Below, in pieces: positions 21,138-33,318 of a DNA stretch of 64,000 nucleotides. The DNA is from Artemisia argyi (Eukaryota; Streptophyta; Magnoliopsida; Asterales; Asteraceae): positions 173,018,423 to 173,082,422 of the forward strand of contig CM060687.1 of NCBI GenBank assembly GCA_030686995.1, in the 5' to 3' direction. Position 1 is the stretch's first letter, and the number at the start of each line of letters is the position of its first letter. Both the position numbers and the translations under genes were made by a program. The notes below the pieces were generated by a model that saw nothing but the letters and a program-made list of their open reading frames with translations, searched no databases and was not told the DNA's origin.

Positions 21138-24100
21138 ATGGCAAAGAAATCAACACCTAGACACGAATTGATTCAAGGAGATGAAAGAGTAATCGCTAAG
21201 ACAAACCATAGGATGGATCTCGATTCAATCACATGTCATGATACTTGTGCTATCATCCTGGAAATACTTAAAAAACACTTCATTTACAACCTCCTCACCA
21301 TCACCACTGAAGTACCTGAAGTCTACTTAACACAGTTTTGGGAGACTATTGAAATTAGGAAAGATGAAAAGTCATTGGGGGTTCATCTTGATCACAAACT
21401 TGTTGTGTTTGATGTACAAACTCTCCGCACTATTCTCAGTTTGCCTAATGTCAAGAAATTCTCTCCTTTGCCATCATTATCAGATGTTATCAGACTTCTT
21501 CGAGAACTGCAGTATGATGAATCAATAATTCAACTCAAAAATATATCCCACATTGACAGGAAATACATTCCACAACCATGGCTCACACTATACTCAATTC
21601 TCACCAACAGCTTAACGGGCAAAGAAACGGGGCATGAACATCCTAGTCTAGAATTGATGCAGATTTTCTGGGGAGTTGTCAAACAAGCCAAAAATGACTA
21701 TGGTCAACTTATTTGGATGGACATGGTTAATCACGTAAGACAGTTTCACAAATCGTCTACTACAAAAATTCCATTCTACAGATTCACAAAGTGTCTCATT
21801 GCTCACTTCATGGAGAAATACCCTGATATTGATCGTAGATTCGAAGATAAGAAACACCCCCCTTCTGTGGATTATACATATTCTAAAACCAGGATTCAGA
21901 AGACAAACACTCAAAAACAAGGAATGAGAATTCCTGATAGTCTTATACCTGATGATGTTCGTAAAACTGAGGCATATACTTTGTATGATGAAGCTTAGAA
22001 AATTGACAAAGTTGGTTTGACTGAGACAAAGAAAGGGAAAACTTCTAAAAGGAAGACTTCAAAAGTTGCTTCTACAATCAAAACCATTCCCAAATCCAGA
22101 ACCAAAAAGGTCACAATAGAGCCTAAGAAGAAAGCGACAACTCTTCGAGATGAACCAACGGATGATGAAGGAGATGCTCAACAGGGAACTGATACTGAAA
22201 AGCTCACAAAGACTTTAAGTAAGAAGGCAGATAAGGGAAAAGCTATAGAAACTCATGAAGAATCAGTCACCTCACCAATGTCAGAATCCGAAGAAGATGA
22301 ACAACTGCAACTAACCTTAAGAAAAAGCAACGAATCAGAAGAAGAAAGAATCGCAAAAGTTACAAAGAAAGGTGAAGGTTCTGGAACTCAGGAGCCGGTA
22401 GGCCCAACTCCAGAATCAGAAAGAGATGATCAAACTTCAGAATAAACGCAATCACAAACAGTGTCATTCTCTAAACCAGGTGATGATAACTCTGAAGATG
22501 AAACTGAGTCATCAAGTTCTGATCCAAAAGAATCTCTCGATAAACCGGCTGAAACTGAAATTGAAGATGAAGCTTCAAAAGGCAAAGAGGATGATGCATC
22601 CGAGAATGAAGAGAGTAGCGATGAGGAAGATAAATCGGAAAGTGAAGAAGTTAATGATGAAGAAGATGTGAATGATGAAGATGATGAGGAATCGGATGGT
22701 GAGAAAAAGGATGAGCTACTTGAAACTAGTCAAGATACCCCTATTGACATTGTAGGAATTGATGAAGGACAACCAACTGTTCAACCACAACAAAAACCTT
22801 TATCACAACCTCAAAGTCATCCTCTGGAAAAACCTTATACAACTGTTGTTCACTCAAGCTTGTTAAAATCATTACATGATCAATACAGCGCGCTCCAGAT
22901 ACAAGTTAACGAACAAAAGAGTGATGTTGAAGCTTTCAAGATTTACAATGTGGATAAAGCAGTTGAGGACCAGGTAAAATAGAGATTACCAAGGGAAGTT
23001 CAGAAGTATGTTCAGAAGGAACTTCCTTCTGCTGTGAGACACTATGTCAGCAGGAATCTTGCAGAGATCGTTTCTCACAGGTTTCAAACTACACCAATCA
23101 CTGTTCAGACTCTACCTTCTAAACCTTCCATAAGTGATCTCAAAGGCAAATTATTGGAAGCAATTGTGAATGATCCGGATGAAAATGATCTACGCAAGGC
23201 ACTTATCAAGTCTATCAAGAAAGCTGAAAAGAAAAGCGAATCCTGCAAAAAGACTATTGCTACTAAGCGTCGACCTGATGATTCCGACCCTGATGATCAG
23301 CCACAACCAGATAAGAGGAAGAAAGTGTCCGGTTCCACCTCCAGATCTCCAACCAAAACCACAACCGTTAACGTTTCTGCTGATCCAAACCCTCCACAAT
23401 CAACCGCGGATCCTCACCCCTCACAATCAACCGAAGATGCTGATGTCGATATGGATGTCATCCCTTCACTTATCACCGAAACCATTACGGAACCGCCCAA
23501 GGATGCTCAGTTAATTCCAGCTCCTGAATGGATTAACCCTGATGCTCCTTCTTTTCACTGGTTTGATGAAATGGTTGATGCTCACCCAGATGACACCGAA
23601 GCTGAAGAAATGACTGAAGGATCTATTATAAGCTTCACAAAAAGAATTAAAAGGGTGATGCAGACTCAAAGACTTCAGCTGTCTGACTTGGTTAAGATTC
23701 GCAAAGCAGGGTTCACAGAGTTCAAAACATGCACAACTACTGAACTTGAGTTCGAATATAATGTGGATGAGGTTGCAAAAGCTCTGTCTGAAAACATTAC
23801 TTGGGAAAAGAGACCTTCTTGGGACAAATTCTATCATGGCACGGAACCCCTCGTTGATGAATTCAAATATCAAGATTTTTCTCAACCGTTACCCCTTGTT
23901 GGTCCTCCAAGTGATCCTAAGCTCCCTAAGCAATACTTCTTCAACAAAGACCTTCTCTATCTTATTCATGGGAGCACGAATCCTAATCACCGTTATGCAA
24001 CATCTCTCACCAAATTCAGAGCCGCCTCATATCCTCTGGAATCACTGGAAGATCAAATGAGAGGCTTGCACTCCACATCCATCACCAAATATAATCATGA

Positions 24101-24880
24101 AGCTGCATTGTGTACGCTTCCCTGGCCAGAGATGCGCATATGGTTCTATAAATACAAGCTGACATTCCGATCCAATCACAGAGTCTTCTCTAATCATCGC
24201 ATTCTTGCCATCACAGCAGTCCCACGTACTGAGAAAAGATATGGATATAACTTTCTTGATGAAATTGAGGTCCATCGAAGTGATGATCAACTTTATACAT
24301 TCAGTGAAGCTGACTATCATCGCTTGAACCTCAATGACATTGCTGACATATACTTACTCAAGGTTCAAGGCAAACTTCAAAACTTGTCCGGTAGCCTTCA
24401 GTATGACGTCATCAACTCTATTTTGCTCTTCATGCGCCAAACCATTATCAAAGAAAGAGTCGAAGATGCACAACTCGGGGTCAAAAGTTATCAAAAGTCA
24501 CTCAACTTTACTGCTCCACAATTATATCCTCCTAACATCCCGCATTTAAGACCTTTCATCTTCAACAAAAAACCTTTTGGAGTGGTTTACCCGCACAATG
24601 ATGGTTACCGTTTCATGAGATACGAAGAGGTTCATAAATTCGGGGATCAGACTCTCAGATTTGTCAGAATTAAGCTGAATGAAAAGCTCAAGGAACATGA
24701 TATGGGATTAAAGTGTGATGGAATAAAAGAGATGTGAAAGAAGCACTTAAGTTCTTGGCTAGGATTGATCAAAAGCTTAGGTTCAGGGAGCAGATACGCA
24801 TTTTGGAGAGCTTAATTGGAGGAAGGGAACCAATTCCGAACATACTCACTTACCGCCGTCCAGATACTCCTCGAATATGA
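21138..24880 (+). pseudogene. Accessory ORF (envelope position) of copia element A, broken
   Basis: One reading frame from the ATG at 21138 to 24737 (about 1200 codons) interrupted by three stops: 21996-21998, 22443-22445 and 22980-22982. A likely frameshift near 24719 moves the last 53 codons to another frame ending at 24878-24880. Residues 1-285 form a globular domain (VYLTQFWETIEI, YIPQPWLTLYSILTNSLTGK, IPFYRFTKCLIAHFMEKYPD). About 300-610 is lysine-rich then very acidic. The C-terminal half is globular again (YGYNFLDEIEVHRSDDQLY, ERVEDAQLGVKSYQKSLN). I recall similar unnamed proteins beside SIRE-like elements in composites. No signal peptide or membrane segment is evident, so an envelope role is not supported. 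Function unknown. Confidence 0.75.
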
Positions 24881-27147
24881 TCAGTTTGGTACTTCTATTA
24901 TCTTGGTTTTATCATAATTACTCTTCATCAATGACTATGGCTTGTGCACACATATCAGTGTACAACCCGCACTTGTAATGAAAGGACCCTGAGGTACGCT
25001 TCAGTGCCTCAATCCTTATATAAGGAGTGAAGGCTTCTTACTTTTGAGTAGAATTAATCAAACATTTTCTGATTTTCATAATTATGCTCAAAAGGCAAGT
25101 ATTTCACCTCAATGAGTATTCACTTGTTGAGGGGGAGCACTTGAAAAATTCATCGTTTGCAATACAAAAGTTCTTGTTGAAATCTCCCCATAAGACTCAA
25201 AAAGCATATTTTAATCAAAAGTTTATCAAAAACAACATCTCATATGCTATTTTTGAGGGGGAGAAACGTGAAAGTGATTAAAATATGAATATTAAATGTT
25301 GCTTAAAAGTCAAATCTCATGCGAGCTAGACTCAGATTCACCCAGGAATTGACGAAACATAAAAGTTAGTAAATTCGAAAAGACTTTTCCTCGACGGGTA
25401 ATAACATCAAGTTAGTTACTAGAGCTAGTTGACACCTAAAAGCTGACAATGGAACTCTTTAACTAGCCACGTAAGCGTGTCTCGAAAAGGATTTGTCTTA
25501 GTAGAAATGTACCGTTTCGAGAAACTTTCTGTGGACTTGACCAGGCCGGGTAATAACTTCAAGCTAGTCTAACTAGTGATGTAAGCGTGTCTCGAATCGG
25601 TCTTGTTCACTGAAAGTGGATCAATTCTAAAAGTGCTTGCTCCTCCCACATGTGCAAATTTATTAAATACTTATGAGCACATGTGAAGGGGGAGCCCTTC
25701 ATAAGTATACACAAAACTCTCAAAGTGTTAAAGAAAATGTTTAATAATCACAAACACTTTGAGAGATTTTCAAAGGTTTCTTGGCTATTTTCGGATAATC
25801 ATGGAGTTATAAGGTGATTAAGGTTAGGAAAAACCGTCCTATGATCCGCCAGAGCCGGAGGGATCTACCCAAGGACATCTCCAATAGTTAGAATTAGAAG
25901 TCCTTAGGTATGATATGAAAAAAGGAGAAAAGAATGAAAGGAGAAAGAATGGGTTGAAGAATTAAAAAGAAAAGCAAAGAAAAGGGTGAAAAAAAATAGC
26001 CCTCCATATGTTCAACCTTAGGGCAGACACCGGGTTCAATTCGTATGCTACTGGTTGTTGCTAAGGCAACACCGGTATTGAAGATAAAGTCGTCATGGAC
26101 CCAGTGACGCACTGCACTAAACCTTCTTAACCACTCAAGTTCTCTTAAAAGGGCTTGTTTCATTCTCACGGGGAACCAGTGTAATCTATCGACTTATCTC
26201 TTAGAGACAGTTGATATTGAAGCAGGAGACCCCTCCCTAGTTTCCGTATAGGAAACCTAAGTGAGCACTTATCGAGTCTAGAGCCATAGATACATCAAAG
26301 ATCTCTTAGGAACACTTAGTATTTCTACAACTGGAGTTCTGCATCAATGGGCACCAGCTGTAAATTATCGAGTCCTTCGCAGATCTTAGCAATCTGCCGA
26401 GAACATTTATGAGAGAATTACACATGTATTTCTCAATGATTGAACGGAAATTCCTGCCAGGGTCAACATCAAACAGCCCTGACAGCAGGTCACTTCGGTA
26501 ACCCCACAAGGGTTACGCTTAGTGTTCGCGGTGGTTCTTTAGCGATCCACAGTCGTGGAGTGATCCCCAGCGACTCACCCAGTCATTGAGCTACTTAGTA
26601 GGTCTCGTAAGCTCCTTCGGGAGTATCTGATATAGGAACGGACTGGATAAGGTTTAGAAGGAGTCTTCACAATATGTTGTTGACAAGCTCTAATTCCTTA
26701 TCTGTAAGTACCAGTTGATTATTGCTAACTGTTTATCTGCAGGTACATCTCCTCCATGATGGTAGATTCCAGCATGCTTATACATACATCTTGAAGCAAA
26801 TGAAAGCTCCCCCAAAGATCTTAGCACCACAAAGTTTAAAGAAAGATTCTACGCCAAAAAGAAGAATCTACAAAGTATAAAGACTAAAGATCAAAGTGTA
26901 TGCAAAGGAACCTCGTGCTTTCGAAAGTCTAAGTCCTAAGATGTATGAGCATGTTGGAATGGCGGACAACCACCACATACTCAGAAGTGACGATCGGCAG
27001 ATAACTTCATAACATAATCACCATCACATCAACAAAGAACGAAGTACAAAGAACGATGAAAGATTTTGCTAACTATTTTTGAGGACGTCAACTACAAAGT
27101 CAAAGTATAGAAGATGACGACGTCAAGCAACCTTTGATGACCAACAC
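24881..27147 (+). other. Long 3' non-coding tail of element A
   Basis: About 2.3 kb without a supported gene. Holds three polypurine-like boxes (near 25130, 25256 and 25688) and an imperfect repeat (25395-25490 and 25552-25600) sharing GGTAATAAC and GTAAGCGTGTCTCGAA. Short ORFs at 25084-25281 and on the minus strand look like chance. Confidence 0.6.
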
Positions 27148-27159
27148 TTAGGGGGAGAT
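27148..27159 (+). other. Polypurine tract of element A
   Basis: TTAGGGGGAGAT directly abuts the 3' LTR, the usual copia plus-strand primer. Confidence 0.9.
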
Positions 27160-27501
27160 TGTTGGGAATAGACTTTATTATTTCAAGTGTCGGTCATTGA
27201 ATTTTGTTATAGGTTGCATTATTTAGTTAATACGTTAGTTATTTTATATGTTTTATAAAGTTTTATGCTTAGTTTATAGGTTTGGACAAAGTCTAAGGGC
27301 TAAGTATGTAAGATTGTCAAAGTATGGTGAAGCCCTAATCCTTACCTATAAATAGTCTTGTAACACCTCATTTGAGGTGGTTGGTTCTCTAGTGATTTCA
27401 TCTCTTTCATTTCATTCTAAGGGTTCCTTCCACTCTCTCTCTCTACTTACTTTCTCTCTCTAGATCTCTAAGTGATTATGTTGTAAAATGGTGACCTAAC
27501 A
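27160..27501 (+). repeat. 3' LTR of element A
   Basis: 342 bp, TG...CA, nearly identical to 2051-2392. TATA box at 27347-27354. Confidence 0.93.
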
Positions 27502-27506
27502 TGTTA
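27502..27506 (+). repeat. Target-site duplication of element A, right copy (TGTTA)
   Basis: Exact copy of 2046-2050. Confidence 0.9.
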
Positions 27507-27741
27507 CATCCTATAAGTACATAAAGATAGAATATTATGGCAAGAAGGAAGTTGGTGTAAAAAAAACAGAAGATGATGGTATACCTTGATCAGCTCCAGA
27601 AATAAATTGCAGATACCATACTGATGTTAGTTTAATTGTCTGTTTAGATTTTATGTTGCACATGTTTAGTGCTGGGTTTCGTGAATGTGTTAGAGTGCTT
27701 GCTATATTCTATACATTTGCCTATATTCTATACATTTGTAG
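27507..27741. other. Host sequence right of element A, probable intron
   Basis: AT-rich; contains the first copy of the 33-bp duplication and two copies of TATATTCTATACATTTG. Ends in TTTGTAG, a possible 3' splice site for the block at 27742. Confidence 0.3.
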
Positions 27742-27807
27742 GCTTCTGCAAAAGAGAACGCAGATCATGGGGCTGCTGGGTTTCGTGAATGTGTTAGAGT
27801 GCTTGCT
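27671..27807 (+). repeat. 33-bp direct duplication of exon-like sequence
   Basis: Bases 27671-27703 and 27775-27807 are identical (begin GCTGGGTTTC, end GAGTGCTTGCT). The second copy lies in the coding-like block; the first lies in the preceding intron-like sequence. A short local duplication of an exon piece is the simplest reading. Confidence 0.85.
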
Positions 27808-27923
27808 AAAAAGTTGCCATTTTCGCAAGGCAATGGGCTGAAATGATGGAAAAGGTACAAGAACAAACACAATCTTCTAATGATAAGTCTGTTGTAGATG
27901 ACATATGGGCCACAAGACTCTAA
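27742..27923 (+). pseudogene. Possible last exon of an unidentified host gene, frameshifted
   Basis: After an acceptor-like TTTGTAG the frame reads ENADHGAAGFRECVRVLAKK and then meets a TGA at 27844-27846. From about 27821 a second frame reads WAEMMEKVQEQTQSSNDK and ends at TAA 27921-27923. The switch lies at a T-run (about 27819-27822), so a one-base loss there would explain it: a genuine pseudogene lesion or a sequencing error. Followed by AT-rich sequence that could be a 3' UTR. May belong to the same gene as 1626-1718. Product not recognised. Confidence 0.35.
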
Positions 27924-28259
27924 GACATGCATTTGCAAAAAGGATTTATGATTGATTGTTGTTCAAGTTTATTTATGAATAATTGTTGAAAAGACAAGGA
28001 TAGTAGCCATATAGTAGCCATCTACAGCTGTTCTGAACATAATATGTATTGTATTTGTAACTTCATGAACTTGAGCTTTGATATACCGAAAAATATTTAA
28101 AACATGAAATGGTGTATATATTTGGTATATCATCTTTTTAGCACCTATGAATGTGTCGTTTTGGTATTCACACCTCTGAATGTGGCTGCAGCCATGATGA
28201 ATGTTACATACTATTCGAACATTCGCAGACCTGAGCCTTGCTTATAACTGTCAAACATA
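27924..28259. other. AT-rich host sequence
   Basis: No gene supported; 3'-UTR-like start, otherwise nothing seen. Confidence 0.3.
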
Positions 28260-28345
28260 TGTCCAATGCTACAGAAAGCGACCACAGATCGATAGACATG
28301 GAAATTCAAGATGGAGATATGTATTCGGATGACAACTTTTCGTAG
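28260..28345 (+). CDS. Possible exon-end remnant
   Basis: A short in-frame stretch reading ESDHRSIDMEIQDGDMYSDD before a TAG at 28343-28345 looks protein-like, with possible acceptor AGs upstream. Too short to identify and may be chance. Confidence 0.15.
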
Positions 28346-31300
28346 CATTAGACATAGAAAAAAAATAATAATTAAATTATAACAAACGCAAAATTTTAAA
28401 AAAATTTAATTATACATTTTGCAATAAACGAATTTATATTGTTAAAAATATCAGCAAAACGTCAACGAACTTAAAATACTTCGTCTTTAAACGCGCTATA
28501 ATAAAACATAAGATTAGCAACAAACGACAAAACAACAAGCTACAACTTATACTATGGAAAGCAAACAGAAAAAAACATTAGAAATATTACTCTTAAAAGA
28601 ATATGACTGTAATAAACATTCGCCTAAACAAACACAGAAAACAACCGCCAAAAAAACGTTGGGCAAAATAAACAGGCACGCCGGCAACGCGGCGTCCGCA
28701 GCCAACCTCGTACATTTAATAATAAGTAAACCGAAGATATATATACTTAAAATAAGTTTGTTACAAAATTTAAACTTTTCTAACCTGTACAAGACCTAAT
28801 ACACGTTTCTTATAGACCACTTTATCACACATTTTATTGAGGTCCAAAATACCATACGACTCACACATTATTTGCAAGAGATAAGAAACAATTTAATAAG
28901 AGTATATCACTAAATATATAAAAGATTACATGTGCATAATTCCTAGCCGTTTCTACACGACTTTCATCAAAACAAATATTCGATCTTTATTTATTTCCTT
29001 CCTTGTCACACGTCTTTCCCATCCATATATTGTCCTCCTCCTTTTTTTTTTCCTTCCTTCTTCATTTGACATAAAAAACTAAACACATCAAGTTCCTGTT
29101 ACTTTTCTTTTTCCCACGACCAAGACGCAAGGCTGTTGTGTTGTTTTCTATTCAAGGTGATCAGGATTCTTAGGGGCTCGTTATTGTTGCTGTGGTTATA
29201 TTTTGTTTGGAGTTGTCCTTGTTCTTTTCTGGTCTCGTTAAAAATTACCAAGAGGTATCATCATCCCTTCTTGTTCCTTTATTCCATTCGACACATAAAG
29301 ATATATATAAAATCTGAATATAACAACATCTAAGCATAATAATAACATGTTAATCTATGCGTATGTAAACGCCACATGAAATCATGATTATACAACATGA
29401 CTAAACTGGTATATATCGACCCATCGTTTTCTGTTTTAGTCAACTCATGGTTATGATTTTTCGACCTATACTTACTGTTCTAATAAGCCTAAAATAAACC
29501 ATCTAATACACATGAAATGAGCCTTGCAAAATCTGGAAATCTTTCTATTTTGTTAACGAGGGAAAAAGGGTTTAAGGTTTCGTGTCGGTTATTTTCGTGT
29601 GAGTCGCATACGTACGTTACGTGTCGCGTGTTACTAAGTTGGGTCATGAAAGGTGTTACTGATGCCGGTTGCATGTTTGTGTGTCGCATAGACTGTCAAA
29701 TAGTGTGGTGGTGTGTGTGTCGTGAATACAGGTACTGATCATGTGTGAGGTTATGTGATAAGTTGAGTTCGTTAAATTGTATTATAAAAGTAGTATCGTA
29801 TGGGTCGACAAACGCGTGATTGTGTGTGCGTATAGCAGGTCGGTGTATTTGCATGGTGTCCTGTTTTGTTTTGAAACCAAATAATGTGAATCTGTGTGAG
29901 GAATGTAACCTGTTGGACGTGGGAATGAGAGTGTGTACTATGGAATTAATAAACCCATGAAACTTGAGTTTGCAATCTGATCTAAAGAGTTAGACATAGG
30001 GTGTTGCTTTTGGTCTCGATAAGCTTCATGGTTGTCTCGATGAAACTGGGGTTGTATGTGTGCTTACGTGCGTGAATCTACGTGTGGTCTTTCGAGTATT
30101 GTGTCTCGCGATGAGTCGTATAGTCGTGTGTTATGGTGTTGACACAAGTCTAAAATAAACTATATAAGATAACCGGTAATCGAAACAAAAAGGATCTAGT
30201 TCATGATTTATGTGAAAGATATTTTGCATGAGTCTCGTAGTTCTATCAGGGGTGTTCAACATGTTGCAAATCTGGAATTATAAAGGGAATAGATGGGGGT
30301 CGAGTAGGGTTTCAAGAGGAGTTAAAGTCTTAGAAATTTTTATGATTTCATGTGAGTGGTTGCTTGTTTCTATATGTGTGTCGATCCTTGGTGTACTATT
30401 TTATCTAAACTATTATTATGCTGTAGGTAAAACTTGAATAAAATACATGCGTTTATATAGGGGTTAAGATTAGTTTTGTGATTTCATGTGTGGGTCGTGA
30501 GTTTTAAGGCAGTGTGTGCGCTTGGGGTGTGTTAAATGGGATTTACGAATTGTGATTTTTCTGTGGTCACGCTGCATGTGTCTCATACTCCTGGTGTGAT
30601 ATATGTTAAGTTCGTATGATTTGCATGTGTATATATTAATGAAACATTGAATGACTTTTAAGTTGGGTTGTGTTGTTGTACGTGTGAGTGCATGGTTCTG
30701 TTACTATAATTTCTTATGCTATCTGCTATATAAGAGTAATGTGTAGGGCTATGTGGGTCGTGGTATGGTGTGTGTGAATGTTGTCAATCAGGTCATGTTA
30801 ATGTGGTGTATGTTTAAGTTTGCATGTGTGGGTGTCGTGGGGTGTCTTAACTTGTGAATATATAATATATGATAGTAACTCGGATTTCAAGAGGGTGTAA
30901 GGTGTATGATCTTGTGGTCTCGTTATATTTTTTTGTAGAGTGTGTATTTGGTTTCGAGATAGATTCGTCAATTGGTTCGAGATTCGTCGTGTGTCTAATC
31001 CGGACTCCCTTTATGTTTCTTAATTGTTTTACAATTGTTTTTATCACCTTAACTTACCTTCTAATTCGGTATAACCCTAAGCTTCTAATTCGACAAACCT
31101 AATTTGGGATCACATTTATAATCTAATTAAGTTATGCACTAATTAATGAAACCCTAAACCTATGTTTTGAACATTTTAACCTAAATAAACCCTAAATATA
31201 AAGATGTAATTATAACAAGCATTAAAAATCCGTTATGATATTAAATAAGCGTATAAATAATATGTAATTATAATTCATGTAGATTCGGCGAAGAAGGAGT

Positions 31301-32460
31301 GATCCACCTTCTGTTGTGTTCATTTTCCGTTTGCTTTCATTTCCTAAGGTACAGATATTCCGCCTTTTTAGTAAAGGTCATCCTTCTCTCTTTTGTTTAA
31401 TGTTTCGATTATGATCCCTTCGGTTAAGCCATTGCTATGTTCCCTTTGTTTGATTCGTGTTTGTTGATACTTGATATTGATATGAGCTTGATATTCGTTT
31501 GCATGCTATATTGCATTTCTATAGCATTGTTGATTCTATGCCCATTATGTGTTACATGTATATGATTTGATTAATTTGTAGCCAGTCATGGGGAGTCCAT
31601 GGCCTTGCCACTGATGCACCGGTGGTATTGACACTATCTGTGGAGGTGGGTTTTTGTCCACAGCGTTCCCTTTAAGCTAGCTATTCAGGCCTATATTTAT
31701 TATTGTATATGTTTACTTAGCCTAGAGCTTTGTGCATATATATTTGTTTTGCAGGGGGCGTATGGATGCATCCTAGGTACTTTGTTTAGTATTATTTGGT
31801 GAATGGCTTAGTATGTGCAATACACTCTATTTCACATTAGTACATTGGAGTTGCAAATCCTTTGTGCAATTTGTATGATTATCTGGGCATTTCTTTGTTA
31901 TCATTTGACATCCTTATACTTCTATTCCCTTTATGCTTATTATACGTTTGTATTCTCCTTGCTTATGTTTATATCCATTTCATATTTCTTTTAATGAATC
32001 ATTGATTCATTATCACATATGCTATATTTGGTTGTCCTTAATCCTTGCAGATTCTCGTGGACTCTTATTCATCTATTCTTTTCGTTTATGCTTATTACCT
32101 ATCTTTGTTTATATCTGTTCACTGAGCGTTAGCTCAGCCGCATTTTCTTTTCTCTGCGGCAGGTAATAAGCGGGAAGCGGGACTTTGAGTGATGAGTGTA
32201 GGATGCTAGAAGACCTATACTTAGTGTTTCCCCATTGTTATGGATTTTCAGACTTAGTACTTTGAATTTTCACTTTCCTTTAGACTTATGCAGTTCGAAT
32301 TATTTTCCCTTTGTTTAGCCCTGGTTAAGGCTATACTTTATAAGTCATCGTTTCATATGACTTGTTTTTATCTTTTATTAAAGACTTCCGCTTGCATTGT
32401 TATGTTCTAATTACACACCATAATGTTACATTCTAGCCCTTTTCGGGTTGGGGTGTTACA
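28346..32460 (+). repeat. 5' LTR of element D, left border uncertain
   Basis: The right border is clear: GGGGTGTTACA followed by the PBS. A TATA box (TATATAAAAG) at 28915-28924 implies that U3 lies before it and about 3.5 kb of R/U5 after it. The region 29500-30850 is rich in GTGTGTCG-like strings. No coding sequence is supported; the overlapping short ORFs at 28547-28799 are chance. Confidence 0.55.
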
Positions 32461-32464
32461 ATTA

Positions 32465-32476
32465 TGGTATCAGAGA
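32465..32476 (+). other. Primer-binding site of element D
   Basis: TGGTATCAGAGA, one mismatch from the initiator tRNA-Met site, four bases after the LTR. Confidence 0.8.
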
Positions 32477-32617
32477 CAGGTTTGTGACTCTTAGAGCTTA
32501 GGCTAGTGACCTGTGAGGATTTGGGTAGACATTAGGCTTCTTCTGCTTTGACTGTTTCCTTCATTTTGTAATTCTCATTTTGATTTGTCTTCACTAATTC
32601 GTTTATTGATCTTCTAG

Positions 32618-33318
32618 ATGGTGAACACACGTAACACTGGTGATGAAGCTGCTTTCAGCGCGGCTGTGGCCCAGGCTGTTGAGGCCTTGATGCCAGATAT
32701 TAGGACCCGACTTTTTGATGAATTTCGTCAGGCTCACCCTGGGTTTAGCAGTGGTGGGGATGCTGCACCTACCATACTTGGGTGGTTGGAGAAATTTGGG
32801 AAGCAAAGGCCCAAGTCTTTTAGCTCCGCTAACTCTCCTGTGGATGCTGAAAACTGGATAGCCCACATTGAGAAAATCTTCGAGGTGCTTGGGTGTGGTG
32901 ACGAGTTTAAGGCTCGTCTTGCTAGTTATAAGCTGGAGGGTGACGCTTTGAGTTGGTGGAAATCTTGTAAGCAGGTGAAAGGTGAAGACTTTATTGCTAC
33001 TCTGACTTGGCAGTCATTTCGTCAGATTTTCTATTTGCAGTATTTTCCTCGTTCTGAGCAGCAAAAGTTTGAACGTGATATCATAACATCAAGCAGTTCG
33101 ATAATGAGTAGTCTGGTGACTTCATGAGGCGGTTTTTGCGTTTGGCTAGCTTTCTGGGGACTCGGGCTGGAAATCAAGAGGAGCAGGCTATGAAATTCAA
33201 ATGGGCATTAAGTGATTGGATCTTGGAGAGCCTGGTGAATACCGACTTTACTGACATTGCCAAGGTTGCTAATGCAGCCCGCAATGTGGAGATCTTAAAG
33301 GAAAGGACCAGGAGTAAC
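32618..33318 (+). pseudogene. gag: gag of element D, first part
   Basis: Starts MVNTRNTGDEAAFSAAVAQA. The capsid region is recognisable by PVDAENWIAHIEKIFEVLGC, KARLASYKLEGDALSWW and IFYLQYFPRSEQQKFE (retrotransposon gag fold). A frameshift near 33085-33110 moves the reading to a second frame (MRRFLRLASFLGTRAGNQEE, LESLVNTDFTDIAKVANAAR). Broken at 33318 by solo LTR G, whose own first three bases (TGA) act as a stop. Continues at 37091. Confidence 0.88.
33314..33318 (+). repeat. Left flank repeat of solo LTR G (GTAAC)
   Basis: GTAAC matches ATAAC at 37086-37090 at four of five bases; a TSD with one later mutation. Confidence 0.7.

Larger units (their letters stand above)
2051..27501 (+). mobile_element. 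Giant Ty1/copia retrotransposon A (SIRE/Maximus-like), with nested element F
   Basis: A 25.45-kb element with 342-bp LTRs at both ends, a 5-bp TSD and a polypurine tract directly before the 3' LTR. Removing nested element F and its TSD copy (9762 bp) leaves about 15.7 kb. Order: 5' LTR, motif-array leader, gag, spacer, RT, RNase H, poly-A tract, second motif array, accessory ORF, long 3' tail, 3' LTR. Great length plus an extra ORF after RNase H fits the SIRE/Maximus lineage. Protease and integrase were not found, and gag, pol and the accessory frame all have stops or frameshifts, so this copy is non-autonomous. The LTRs differ at about three positions, so insertion was fairly recent. Confidence 0.92.

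Noticed and set aside
21138..24737. Four independent genes
   Set aside because: All lie in one frame with stops between, so they are read as one broken gene.
25894..26169. 91-codon minus-strand ORF in the tail of element A
   Set aside because: Antisense to the 3' tail, with Phe/Leu-rich low-complexity end; no support.
28547..28799. Two 81-codon ORFs on opposite strands
   Set aside because: Same low-complexity segment read both ways in the U3 of element D; no recognisable motif.
29004..29014. TGTCACACGTC as the start of the D 5' LTR
   Set aside because: The TATA box at 28915 lies upstream of it, so U3 must begin earlier; no TSD can be tested.
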